Assembly: GCA_900769665.1 (NCBI GenBank)
Contig: CAAGHL010000072.1
Span: 1-63,279, forward strand
DNA length: 63,279 bases
Origin: Clostridia bacterium
Lineage (GTDB): Bacteria > Bacillota > Clostridia > Christensenellales > CAG-314
Direction: 5' to 3'
The position numbers were made by a program, and so were the translations under genes. The notes beneath the pieces are model-generated. The model saw only the letters and a list, made by a program, of their open reading frames with translations. It ran no database searches and had not been told where the DNA came from. This document shows positions 38,188 through 46,058 of the stretch, piece after piece; positions within the stretch are counted from its first letter, which is position 1; each line of letters starts with the position of its first letter.

Positions 38188-39996
38188 GTGAGTAAAAAAA
38201 GACTAAGTGCTTGGTTGATTGCCGTGTTGATGTTGGTTGTCGGCGTGTTTGTTGCATGCCAACCGTCAGACAACGGCGTAACCCCAAGCGACGAATTGAA
38301 GGACGGCGTAATTACCTACGATGACGCCGTTTGCGAAAGTATTGTCGGCAAAGATAACTCCGGCACCGTGGCGACTGCCGTTGCAAGTAACGGTGCAACG
38401 GTAAGCTACGCGCTTGACGAAGAGGCGCAAGGCAAACTGAAAAACGCATTTGACGGCGCTTTGACGGTTGCCGCCGACGGAACAATCGTAGGCAAGTACG
38501 ACAAGATAAAAAAGATAAAAGTTAATATTACCGCATCTGCGGAAAAATGTCAGTCCGTGACGGCGGAGATTACGATAAGCGTCGTTAACGCTCACTTGGA
38601 CTTTGACGGGCGCACCCTTGCCGACGCTCGTGTCGGCGTTGCGTATGCCGCTTCGGTAGCATATGTCAAGGACGAAGTGGACGTTACGTACAGAGCCGTA
38701 GACAAATTGCCCGACGGGCTGACTATGGCAAGCGACGGTACGATTACCGGTACTCCTACCAAGGTAGGACCGGGCGAAGCGTTTGTTGTCAGAGCTTCGG
38801 CAAAGGGATACTCCGACACCGAGGCTGAGTTTGTCATAGACGTGGTGCTCGATCACGTCAGTACGACTCCTTCCAAAATTGTCAATTTCGGCGCAAATAA
38901 AACTACCGAGCTTGACCCCGCTTACGTAGGTATACAGTACGTCAATCAAAGCGGAGTTGCCGGCAATGCAACTGCACTTAACGGCAACAATGTGACATAC
39001 ACTCTTGCCGACGGTTACTCTTTGCCAGAAGGTATAATGTTGTACCCCAACGGCGCCGTTATCGGCAAGTCGACGGAACGTAGCGACTGTAACTTCTCCG
39101 TCGTGGCGCATGCCGACGGTTGCGAGGACGTGACCGCAAACTTTGTGTTGTCCGTCAAGCCGCAACGTATCAAGTTTGAGTCGCTTAGCGGCGTATTGAC
39201 CGTTGGCGAACAGGCTAATTACAGTATCGCCACCGCCGACGCAGGCGAGGGCGTAGACATTAAATACACGATGACTGTCGAGGACGCCGCTACACTTAAA
39301 ACCATTTACGGACTTGAAGTGTCGCCTTCGGGTGTGGTTACGGGTACACCGACCAAGGTTGTCAAGTTGATGAACTTCCGCGTCACTGCGGAGGCCGACG
39401 GTTTCTCGCCGTGTACGGTCACAATGTATTTCCGTATCAACGAACCGTTGCAAGCTCCGTCAAACGGACGTTTTGAGGCGGAATACGTTGATTTGACAGG
39501 CAAAAGCGGTACGGGATACTCGGCTTCTCCTACGGGTGAAAGCTTGATCGACACAACCCTGCCGCAGACAAGTAACGGTGCGTTTATCAACTATATGCAC
39601 AACGACACAATCACGCTGGAATTTGTCGTATATGCCGAAGCTACTGTAACCAACGCTCCGTTGTACTTTGCTCTCGGTTCGGAAATGGGCGCAGTGCAGT
39701 TTACTCCGTCGTCGCTCGGTATCTATACCTACGTTGGCAAGACAACCGACGGCGCAAAAACTACGGTAAGTTACACCTCTGTACGCGTTGAGGGCGGCAA
39801 CAGAGCTTATTCCACCTTTAACGAATATCGTTTCGGTTCTGTGTCTCTTGTCGAAGGCTGGAACGTAATACAAATCGCCGTACACACCAATACATTGCGC
39901 GAGGGTATGATCGGCGGTCCGGGCGTAGACTACATGCGTATAGATACGTCCGTTGCGGTAAAATGGGTGCCTTGCACCTACAACCTTGCCAATTAG
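38188..39996 (+). CDS. He_PIG-repeat lipoprotein with C-terminal CBM-like domain (GTG start)
   Basis: A 602-residue surface lipoprotein (lipobox FVAC, Cys24). The GTG at 38188 is the start because GGAGG at 38178-38182 sits 5 bases before it. Four Ig-like repeats of the putative-Ig (He_PIG) type fill about 30-415, seen from recurring LPDGLTMASDGTITGTPTK and ASAKGYSDTEAEF motifs. The last 175 residues (about 426-602) look like a CBM6/35 domain (GRFEAEYVDLTG ... VEGWNVIQIAVHTN). No catalytic motif seen. It probably presents a glycan-binding domain next to the two GH3 enzymes that flank it. Confidence 0.8.
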   Translation: MSKKRLSAWLIAVLMLVVGVFVACQPSDNGVTPSDELKDGVITYDDAVCESIVGKDNSGTVATAVASNGATVSYALDEEAQGKLKNAFDGALTVAADGTIVGKYDKIKKIKVNITASAEKCQSVTAEITISVVNAHLDFDGRTLADARVGVAYAASVAYVKDEVDVTYRAVDKLPDGLTMASDGTITGTPTKVGPGEAFVVRASAKGYSDTEAEFVIDVVLDHVSTTPSKIVNFGANKTTELDPAYVGIQYVNQSGVAGNATALNGNNVTYTLADGYSLPEGIMLYPNGAVIGKSTERSDCNFSVVAHADGCEDVTANFVLSVKPQRIKFESLSGVLTVGEQANYSIATADAGEGVDIKYTMTVEDAATLKTIYGLEVSPSGVVTGTPTKVVKLMNFRVTAEADGFSPCTVTMYFRINEPLQAPSNGRFEAEYVDLTGKSGTGYSASPTGESLIDTTLPQTSNGAFINYMHNDTITLEFVVYAEATVTNAPLYFALGSEMGAVQFTPSSLGIYTYVGKTTDGAKTTVSYTSVRVEGGNRAYSTFNEYRFGSVSLVEGWNVIQIAVHTNTLREGMIGGPGVDYMRIDTSVAVKWVPCTYNLAN

Positions 39997-40008
39997 GGAG
40001 GCACGCAT

Positions 40009-43000
40009 ATGAAGACATGGAAAATTATTTGGAAATACGCTCGCTGTTGGTTTTTGGTTTCGGTATTGGTGTTTACCTTTGTGTTCACCGCAACCATGGT
40101 GGGTACGCAAAACGACTTTTTGTCGGGCACAATGGATACCGTTTTCGGTGGAGAAGGTCGCAGAAACATATCGGGCGACCCCAATAAATACAATCGTTAC
40201 GCCAAGACAATCGACGGCTTCAAACAGTTCCAAACGGACATGAAGTTGTCCGACGGAGTAATTGCAACCTCCGCAGACAAGGCGACGGTTTACAAGGAGG
40301 CAAATCGCCTCAACGAAGAAATCGTCGGCGAGGGCATTGTGTTGCTGAAGAACAACAAACAAGGCGACAACAAGGCATTACCGTTGGCTAAAAATGCAAA
40401 AATAAGCGTGTTTGGTAAAAACTCCGCCAATATCGTACTTGGAGGATCCGGCTCCGGTGGCGGAAACTCGAGCAATTCCGTTTCGCTGTATAAAGGGTTG
40501 GAAAACGCAGGATTTACCCTTAACCCGACGTTGGTTAGTTTCTACGAGAGTTCCGACAGCGGCAACGGGCGCGACAGCAACCCTGCAATCGGCGCAAAAG
40601 TTACCGGACTTGCAATCGGCGAAACTCCCGAGGAACTGTACACCGACAAGGTCAAGGACAGTTACAAGGATTATTCCGACGCTGCTGTAATCGTATTCTC
40701 ACGTATCGGCGGTGAGGGCTTCGATTTGCCTCGTTTGCAAGTCAAAAACTACGGCGGTGCGGCTGTAGAAGGAAGTAAGGCGGACGGACAACACTATCTC
40801 GAACTTGACGCCAACGAAGAGGCGTTGCTAAACAACGTTGTTTCTTGCGGAAAATTCAGCAAAGTAGTGGTGCTTATCAACTGTGCCACAAGCATGGAAC
40901 TTGGCTTCTTGCAACAAGAAGGTATCGACGCTGCGTTGTGGATAGGTAGCCCGGGCGGTAGCGGAGCCAACTCCGTAGGCAAGGTATTGTGCGGCGACAT
41001 CACCCCGTCGGGACACCTTGTCGATACATACGTGCGTGATTTTACCGCTGACCCCACTTGGCAAAACTTCGGTGACAATTTGACGGAAAACGGCAACGCC
41101 TACACCGCGGCAGGCTCGCAAACGGGCAACTACTTTGTAGAGTACGAGGAAGGATTGTATTTCGGTTACCGCTACTACGAAACGCGCAGTTACCAAAACA
41201 TTTACCGGTTCGGCGACGACGGTGGTTGGTACGACAGCAGTGTCGTGTTTCCGTTCGGATATGGTCAAAGCTACACCGACTTCAAGTGGGAAGTTGTAGA
41301 AAGCAAATCTACTCCCGTCGGTACACGACTTGACAAAAACACAAACAACAAGATTGAGGTAACCGTCAAGGTCACTAACGTAGGCACGAAGTACTCGGGC
41401 AAGGACGTAATACAGTTGTACTACAGTGCGCCTTATGTCAACAACGGCGTAGAAAAGTCGCACGTTGTACTTGGCGGCATTGCCAAGACAGATTTGCTTG
41501 CTCCGGGACAAAGCGGTGAGTATACCATCAGTATGAATCTCAAAGATATGGCTAGTTACGACTACTCCGACGCTAACGGCAACGGGTACAGTTGTTACGA
41601 ACTCGATATGGGTACCTACACGCTGTATCTTGGCAGAAATGCTCACGACGCATGGGCAGGCGAGGATAAAATCGCACGCGAATACTCTTTGTTTGAGGAC
41701 GTGACCTACCCGATGGACATTTACGGGACAGACTCGACAAGCGACAACCGTTTTGAAGATATGTCGACTTATATGAGTGGCAAGGTAATGTCGCGTAGTA
41801 GTTTCAAGGGTACATTCCCGACTACTCCGACAAAGGCAGACCGTGAGATTGCCGACGACGTGCGCGCCAAACTTACGTACACTTACGATGACACCAATGG
41901 CAACTATGTGACGTCGTTTAGTGGAGCAACGCGTACGCAGGGTAAAAGCGGTACTGCGCCGCAACTGTACGAGTTGATAGGCGTAGACTACGACAGTGAA
42001 AAGTGGGACGAGCTTATTGACTATCTGACCGTTGACGAAATGGTGCAACTTGTAGGACAAGGTAACTTTCATACCATCGCATTGGACAAAATAGGCAAAC
42101 CGCGTACCGCCGACCCGGACGGACCTGCGGGATTTACCGTGTTTATGGGCGATCCGACGGTGCATGATACGTGTTTCTACGCCTCGGAATGCGTCATTGG
42201 TGCAACTTGGAACAAGGACATTGCCAACGACATGGGTGTTATGGTCGGATTGGAAAGTCTTGTCGGCTACACCAAGGGCGACGGACGTACATACAGCGGT
42301 TGGTATGCGCCTGCGGTCAATATTCATCGTTCGCCCTTCTCGGGACGTAACTGGGAGTATTACAGCGAAGACCCGTTCCTTGCAGGTTACCTTGGAACTA
42401 ACGTCGTCATAGGTGCACAAAGCAAAGGCGTGTACACATATGTCAAGCATTTTGTGCTAAACGATCAGGAAACAAACCGCGACAGTGACGGACTTGTAAC
42501 TTGGGCGGACGAACAAACTTTCCGCGAAATTTACCTCAAGCCGTTCCAAATGATTGTGGAGCAAGGAAATACGCACGGCATGATGAGCTCATTCAACCGT
42601 ATAGGTACCGATTGGGCAGGAGGTAGTTACGCTTTGCTTACCGAGGTGTTACGCAAGGAGTGGGGTTTTGTCGGCATGGTAATATCCGACTACAACCTTA
42701 GCAACGCTTACATGCATCCCGATCAAATGATGCGTGCAGGCGGTGACCTCAATTTGTCGCAAGACTACAAACCCTCGTCGGGTGCGACGCGCGACGGAAT
42801 GACCGACGAAATGCAAGTAAAGGTACTACGACAGGCAACCAAGAATATTTTGTACACCGTGGCAAACAGCAACGCCATGAATGGCGTTGGAGAAGGCGTA
42901 GTGTGGGGTACGACAATGGCAAAGTGGAAAATTGTTGCCATAGTTGTAAACGTTGCGCTGTTTGTTGGATTTGCGGTATGGGGCTATTTTGCAATTCGCA

Positions 43001-43068
43001 AAGCCAAGCGCAAGTATGCTGCGGAAGTACAATCGACCGAGGAAACAACGGACAATAAGCTACAATAG
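40009..43068 (+). CDS. GH3 beta-glycosidase anchored by helices at both ends, inverted domain order
   Basis: A 1019-residue GH3 enzyme paralogous to that at 34326. A hydrophobic N-terminal helix (about 12-33) is not followed by a cleavage site, and a second helix lies near the C-terminus (about 974-995) with a basic cytoplasmic tail, so the body is outside the cell and held at both ends. The order is again GH3 C-type domain first (about 100-400, EGIVLLKNN), FnIII-like (about 448-530), then TIM barrel (about 660-960) with DPDGPAGF, RNWEYYSEDP, YVKHFVLNDQE and nucleophile Asp894 in MVISDY. Unlike its paralogue it lacks He_PIG repeats. GGAGG precedes the ATG. It is the last gene before a strong terminator. 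Confidence 0.88.
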   Translation: MKTWKIIWKYARCWFLVSVLVFTFVFTATMVGTQNDFLSGTMDTVFGGEGRRNISGDPNKYNRYAKTIDGFKQFQTDMKLSDGVIATSADKATVYKEANRLNEEIVGEGIVLLKNNKQGDNKALPLAKNAKISVFGKNSANIVLGGSGSGGGNSSNSVSLYKGLENAGFTLNPTLVSFYESSDSGNGRDSNPAIGAKVTGLAIGETPEELYTDKVKDSYKDYSDAAVIVFSRIGGEGFDLPRLQVKNYGGAAVEGSKADGQHYLELDANEEALLNNVVSCGKFSKVVVLINCATSMELGFLQQEGIDAALWIGSPGGSGANSVGKVLCGDITPSGHLVDTYVRDFTADPTWQNFGDNLTENGNAYTAAGSQTGNYFVEYEEGLYFGYRYYETRSYQNIYRFGDDGGWYDSSVVFPFGYGQSYTDFKWEVVESKSTPVGTRLDKNTNNKIEVTVKVTNVGTKYSGKDVIQLYYSAPYVNNGVEKSHVVLGGIAKTDLLAPGQSGEYTISMNLKDMASYDYSDANGNGYSCYELDMGTYTLYLGRNAHDAWAGEDKIAREYSLFEDVTYPMDIYGTDSTSDNRFEDMSTYMSGKVMSRSSFKGTFPTTPTKADREIADDVRAKLTYTYDDTNGNYVTSFSGATRTQGKSGTAPQLYELIGVDYDSEKWDELIDYLTVDEMVQLVGQGNFHTIALDKIGKPRTADPDGPAGFTVFMGDPTVHDTCFYASECVIGATWNKDIANDMGVMVGLESLVGYTKGDGRTYSGWYAPAVNIHRSPFSGRNWEYYSEDPFLAGYLGTNVVIGAQSKGVYTYVKHFVLNDQETNRDSDGLVTWADEQTFREIYLKPFQMIVEQGNTHGMMSSFNRIGTDWAGGSYALLTEVLRKEWGFVGMVISDYNLSNAYMHPDQMMRAGGDLNLSQDYKPSSGATRDGMTDEMQVKVLRQATKNILYTVANSNAMNGVGEGVVWGTTMAKWKIVAIVVNVALFVGFAVWGYFAIRKAKRKYAAEVQSTEETTDNKLQ

Positions 43069-43091
43069 TTTGTCGAAGGATTGTAATTTGT

Positions 43092-43120
43092 AACCGAATA
43101 TCCAAACAAGATATTCGGTT
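43092..43120 (+). other. Perfect 11-bp hairpin after the GH3 gene
   Basis: AACCGAATATC (43092-43102) pairs perfectly with GATATTCGGTT (43110-43120) around CAAACAA. No U-tract; it precedes the true terminator and may protect the message end. Confidence 0.5.
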
Positions 43121-43187
43121 GTATCGAACAAAATCAAGGACGCTCAAATCGCTATAAACGGTTTGCTTGGTTAACATTATTTATTAG

Positions 43188-43218
43188 AGGTCAGGGCAAA
43201 ACCCCTGACCTTTTTTTT
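43188..43218 (+). terminator. Strong rho-independent terminator of the 31451-43068 operon
   Basis: GGTCAGGG (43189-43196) pairs with CCCTGACC (43203-43210), followed by eight T. Confidence 0.9.
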
Positions 43219-43621
43219 GTATATCTTGTAGTTGTACGTGTTTTTTTCATTTCGTCGGGCTAATTGTAGCACGGACGAAGGCGGAAGTGAACGAACGGAA
43301 GCAAATATTGTGGGAAAATGAGTAAACCGATTTGCGATGTTATAGTGTAAAAAATCCTTCGTGATAGGCAGTGTTGTGTTTGAAATATAGTATTGTTTCA
43401 AGTAATATACGTAATCAAAAAGTTAATACGTATGCGAAATTTCGGTATATTTGTAGGCAACATCAACAATATTTTTCTGTTCGTTGGCTTCTGTTTGAAA
43501 CTGCAACATACTTAAATGTACATCGTGTTAGGGTTTGGAAACGTTGTAATAGACTACGCGAGAAATATATTAAGACATTTGGTACACACTAAACTACAGC
43601 AGCAACTAAATAACTATTTTT

Positions 43622-43652
43622 AGCCGAGGATTTTATGTCTTCGGCTGTTTTA
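43622..43652 (+). terminator. Orphan terminator-like hairpin
   Basis: AGCCGAGGA pairs with TCTTCGGCT (one wobble), followed by a T-rich GTTTTATT. No gene is visible upstream, so it either marks an unrecognised transcript or is chance. Confidence 0.4.
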
Positions 43653-43799
43653 TTGTGACGAAGTTCTCCGTGATTTTTTTCTAAAAATGTCAACATTTTT
43701 TATATTTAATATATGCGGCATGTCGAATAAGCAAAAGTGCGAATATATGTGCCGATACTTAATCGATACAAGCAATTTACTGTTTTCTACGCTAAAATT

Positions 43800-43827
43800 C
43801 AATAAAAAAGGCGGCAGATGTGCCGTC
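43800..43827 (-). terminator. Minus-strand terminator-like hairpin
   Basis: On the minus strand GACGGCA-CATC-TGCCGCC is followed by six T. It sits just downstream (minus sense) of the tRNA-terminator copy at 43848-43897. Confidence 0.5.
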
Positions 43828-43847
43828 TAAAACAAAAGCTGCCTAAA

Positions 43848-43897
43848 ACAAAAACCCAAGCAAACAAGGACTGCTCGTCTGGGCTGTGATGTAGTGG
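43848..43897 (-). repeat. Second copy of the tRNA-Val 3' flank and terminator
   Basis: About 50 bases align with 63105-63153, which is the 3' edge and terminator of tRNA-Val. The minus-strand stem is kept with several G-U pairs and one mismatch, and the U-tract (TTTTTG) is intact. The similarity ends three bases into the tRNA acceptor strand; no tRNA body is present beside it. Confidence 0.6.
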
Positions 43898-44247
43898 AAT
43901 CAACTTTTGATACTTGGGGTTACTTTTTTGTCACGAAAATGCCCCAAAATAGCAAAATCGGCCTATTCGAAATCGAATAAGCCGAAGTGTGGTGGCACGA
44001 CCGTGTGCTATGGCGAACAAACGCATTAGTAATTTCGATTGGCATTTCTTGCGCGACCGTGCTTAGGGAAGTGTGGAAAGCGTCCTTGAATAGTTTGTGA
44101 AAGTACGATGATATGGATGTGTAGTTTTTTTTGCCGTGAAAAGAGCGTCTAAAACGGACTATTTTAATGAAATAAGCTTTATCTTTGATTTTAGGTGATG
44201 TTTAAAAAGAGAGAATGGTTGAATATTGTATGCATTTTGCAATTAAG

Positions 44248-44258
44248 TGTGATATGAT
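44248..44258 (+). promoter_or_regulatory. Possible extended -10 promoter of the second AraC gene
   Basis: TATGAT (44253-44258) is preceded by TGTGA, like the promoter at 29025, but no good -35 element stands at the right distance. The start codon is 135 bases downstream. Confidence 0.3.
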
Positions 44259-44393
44259 ATTTATGTGGAAATTCTTCTGGCGTACCCCAATCAATCACAT
44301 AGCGACGTTTTGCAAAAAATCCGCTGTATTGAAGTTAGTGATTCCTTGAAAATGCAACAATAATACGTACGACAAACAAGTGAAAGGTGACAA

Positions 44394-45152
44394 ATGAACA
44401 AACACGGCTTTTATGAGAACAATGCAGATAACAATCAGTATTTCAATTTTCATTCGGCAACAGACAACTTTATCCCTGCGCACTACCACGGCAGTCGGGA
44501 GATGATTTTTGTCAAAAAAGGAAACGTCAAAGTGATTGTAAACGGTCACGAAAAAACGCTTACGTGTGGAGAAATTGCTGTATTTCACCGTTTTGAAGTG
44601 CATTATATCTGCGGAGAAAAGGGATCGGATATTTACGTACTGATATTCAGCGATTCTTTTCTTCCCAAGGGCTTGCAGCCGCAAGGACTAGCAAACTTCC
44701 TGCCTATATGCGCACAAACCCAAATGTTTTTTGAGCTGTTGGATTGCTATTCTCATATGCATGAAACAGCCACCTTGGCAATGCAACAATGTTTTGTCGG
44801 GCTGGTTGTGGGTATGTTGTGCAGCGTTTATCCTAACGAGGCGCATATAGACGACGGAGGCGAGGGCTTTGTACAAATACTAAGCTATATCGAAGACAAC
44901 TTTGCCGAGTCGTTGACGCTGGACTCTCTTGCTGGACATTTTGGCTACACCAAAAACTACTTTTCTATGTTGTTTAACAAGTTTACGGGTATGCATTTGC
45001 GCAAGTATCTCAACCGTTTGCGCGTTGAGCGTGTGTTGCAAACCCACAAGGAGCATCCCGAGCAACCTGTCGGGCAAATCGCTCTGCACTGCGGTTTTAA
45101 CAGCCTCAACACATTCTACAGAGCGATGAAAGACGTTTCTAAAGATGATTGA
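44394..45152 (+). CDS. AraC-family transcriptional regulator (cupin + HTH)
   Basis: A 252-residue regulator. The N-terminal cupin shows AHYHGSREMIFVKKGNVKV (about 29-48) and GEIAVFHRFEVHYI. The C-terminal 100 residues have two helix-turn-helix motifs (LTLDSLAGHFGYTKNYFSML and VGQIALHCGFNSLNTFYRAMK). AAAGGTG precedes the ATG. The gene is on the same strand as locus B and is followed by its own terminator and then the locus B promoter, so it probably controls locus B; unlike the regulator at 2271 no 21-bp-spaced repeat pair was found for it. Confidence 0.9.
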   Translation: MNKHGFYENNADNNQYFNFHSATDNFIPAHYHGSREMIFVKKGNVKVIVNGHEKTLTCGEIAVFHRFEVHYICGEKGSDIYVLIFSDSFLPKGLQPQGLANFLPICAQTQMFFELLDCYSHMHETATLAMQQCFVGLVVGMLCSVYPNEAHIDDGGEGFVQILSYIEDNFAESLTLDSLAGHFGYTKNYFSMLFNKFTGMHLRKYLNRLRVERVLQTHKEHPEQPVGQIALHCGFNSLNTFYRAMKDVSKDD

Positions 45153-45216
45153 CTGCCTGCGTTACGTGCCCTTTCGATTCCGTCGTGCGACAAAACATAA
45201 TACTCTAAGCTGTCTT

Positions 45217-45258
45217 GCGCCATGTTTCGCTACAAACGAAATGCGGCGTCTTTTTTTT
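45217..45258 (+). terminator. Rho-independent terminator after the second AraC gene
   Basis: An imperfect stem (GCGCC-TTTCG with CGAAA-GGCGT) is followed by eight T (45251-45258). Confidence 0.75.
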
Positions 45259-45383
45259 GCCGATTGTCGACCGAATTGCGCTGAGACAGTACAATGTTAT
45301 CTCGGTGTGCAATGTCTGCCGACTTGTTTCGAATGTCCGATAACAAATCGTAACTTTTGACAATAGGCCGATAATTTTTACAA

Positions 45384-45412
45384 TTGACAACCGATTGCCG
45401 TCAAAGTAAAAT
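45384..45412 (+). promoter_or_regulatory. Sigma-A promoter of locus B
   Basis: TTGACA (45384-45389), 17-base spacer, TAAAAT (45407-45412), 20 bases before the SGNH start codon. A second TTGACA stands at 45357. CCGATAAC/CCGATAAT repeats at 45337 and 45368, 31 bp apart, could be part of a regulator site. Confidence 0.75.
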
Positions 45413-45431
45413 GTAATAGTGGAGGCTTGTA

Positions 45432-46043
45432 ATGAAAATTTTTGACAATGATGTAATTCTGTTTGACGGCGACTCTATTACCGACGCTTTGCGTGACCGA
45501 AACGACGAGTATTCGTTGGCTGGATACTCACAAGTGGTGTACGAGCAAATTTCTACGAAATTACCAAATGTAAAGTGTTACAATCGCGGTATAGGCGGCG
45601 ACATATCGGCTCAACTTAACAATAGAATCTTGTCGGAGTTGAATGAAATACGCCCGACTGTATTTTCGTTGCTTATCGGCATCAACGACACATGGCGCAA
45701 GTTTGACAGCGGTATTACGATAACCGCCGAAGAGTACGGCAAAAACGTTGATGAAATTTTGACAAAAGCAAAACGATTTACTGACAGAATAATAGTGATA
45801 GAACCGTTTCTGTTGGACGTGGATCCGCAAAAGAAGCTTTTCCGCGAAGACCTGTACCCCAAGATTTGCACTCTGCGCGAGGTGGTGCGTGGCTACAATG
45901 TAGAATACGTCCCGATGGACGGCATATATGCCGAACTATGTTGTCGCAATGTGCCCGACAAATATTCTTACGACGGGGTACATCCTACTGCGTTGGGGCA
46001 TAAAATAATTGCAAAAGAATGGCTACGTAGAGTAGTTTTTTAA
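45432..46043 (+). CDS. SGNH/GDSL-family hydrolase (locus B)
   Basis: A 203-residue cytoplasmic esterase-like protein with clear SGNH blocks: FDGDSITD (Ser15), NRGIGGD, IGINDTW, and YDGVHPTALGH with the catalytic Asp and His. Likely a deacetylase for imported oligosaccharides or acyl-sugars. It is the first gene after the locus B promoter, with GGAGG just before the ATG, and 15 bases from the solute-binding protein gene. It differs from the SGNH protein at 23367, but both sit in the same type of locus. Confidence 0.88.
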   Translation: MKIFDNDVILFDGDSITDALRDRNDEYSLAGYSQVVYEQISTKLPNVKCYNRGIGGDISAQLNNRILSELNEIRPTVFSLLIGINDTWRKFDSGITITAEEYGKNVDEILTKAKRFTDRIIVIEPFLLDVDPQKKLFREDLYPKICTLREVVRGYNVEYVPMDGIYAELCCRNVPDKYSYDGVHPTALGHKIIAKEWLRRVVF

Positions 46044-46058
46044 CAAACGGAGGACAAA

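Larger units (their letters stand above)
43219..44252. other. Non-coding, repeat-bearing region
   Basis: About 1 kb with no credible gene; the longest open frames lack ribosome binding sites. It contains a plus-strand terminator-like hairpin at 43622-43652, two minus-strand terminator-like hairpins (43800-43827, 43848-43897), a hairpin at 43959-43984 (11 bp, one mismatch), a short repeat of TCGAATAAGC near 43724 and 43974, and the 31-base block at 43988-44018 shared with 28681. A minus-strand or plus-strand small RNA is possible but not shown. Confidence 0.6.

Noticed and set aside
29068..43068. One operon from the two-component genes through the GH3 genes
   Set aside because: A U-tracted terminator at 31231-31262 and a 320-base gap separate them.
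43371..43592. 73-residue open frame in the 43.2-44.4 kb gap
   Set aside because: Non-ATG start, no ribosome binding site, no recognisable motif and a composition like non-coding DNA.
43219..44393. Possible riboswitch or CRISPR-like repeats
   Set aside because: Repeats are few, imperfect and not regularly spaced; no known riboswitch core was recognised.
45289..45315. GTACAATGT/GTGCAATGT direct repeat as an AraC operator for locus B
   Set aside because: The spacing is 18 bp, not 21, the match is imperfect, and it lies about 70 bases above the promoter.
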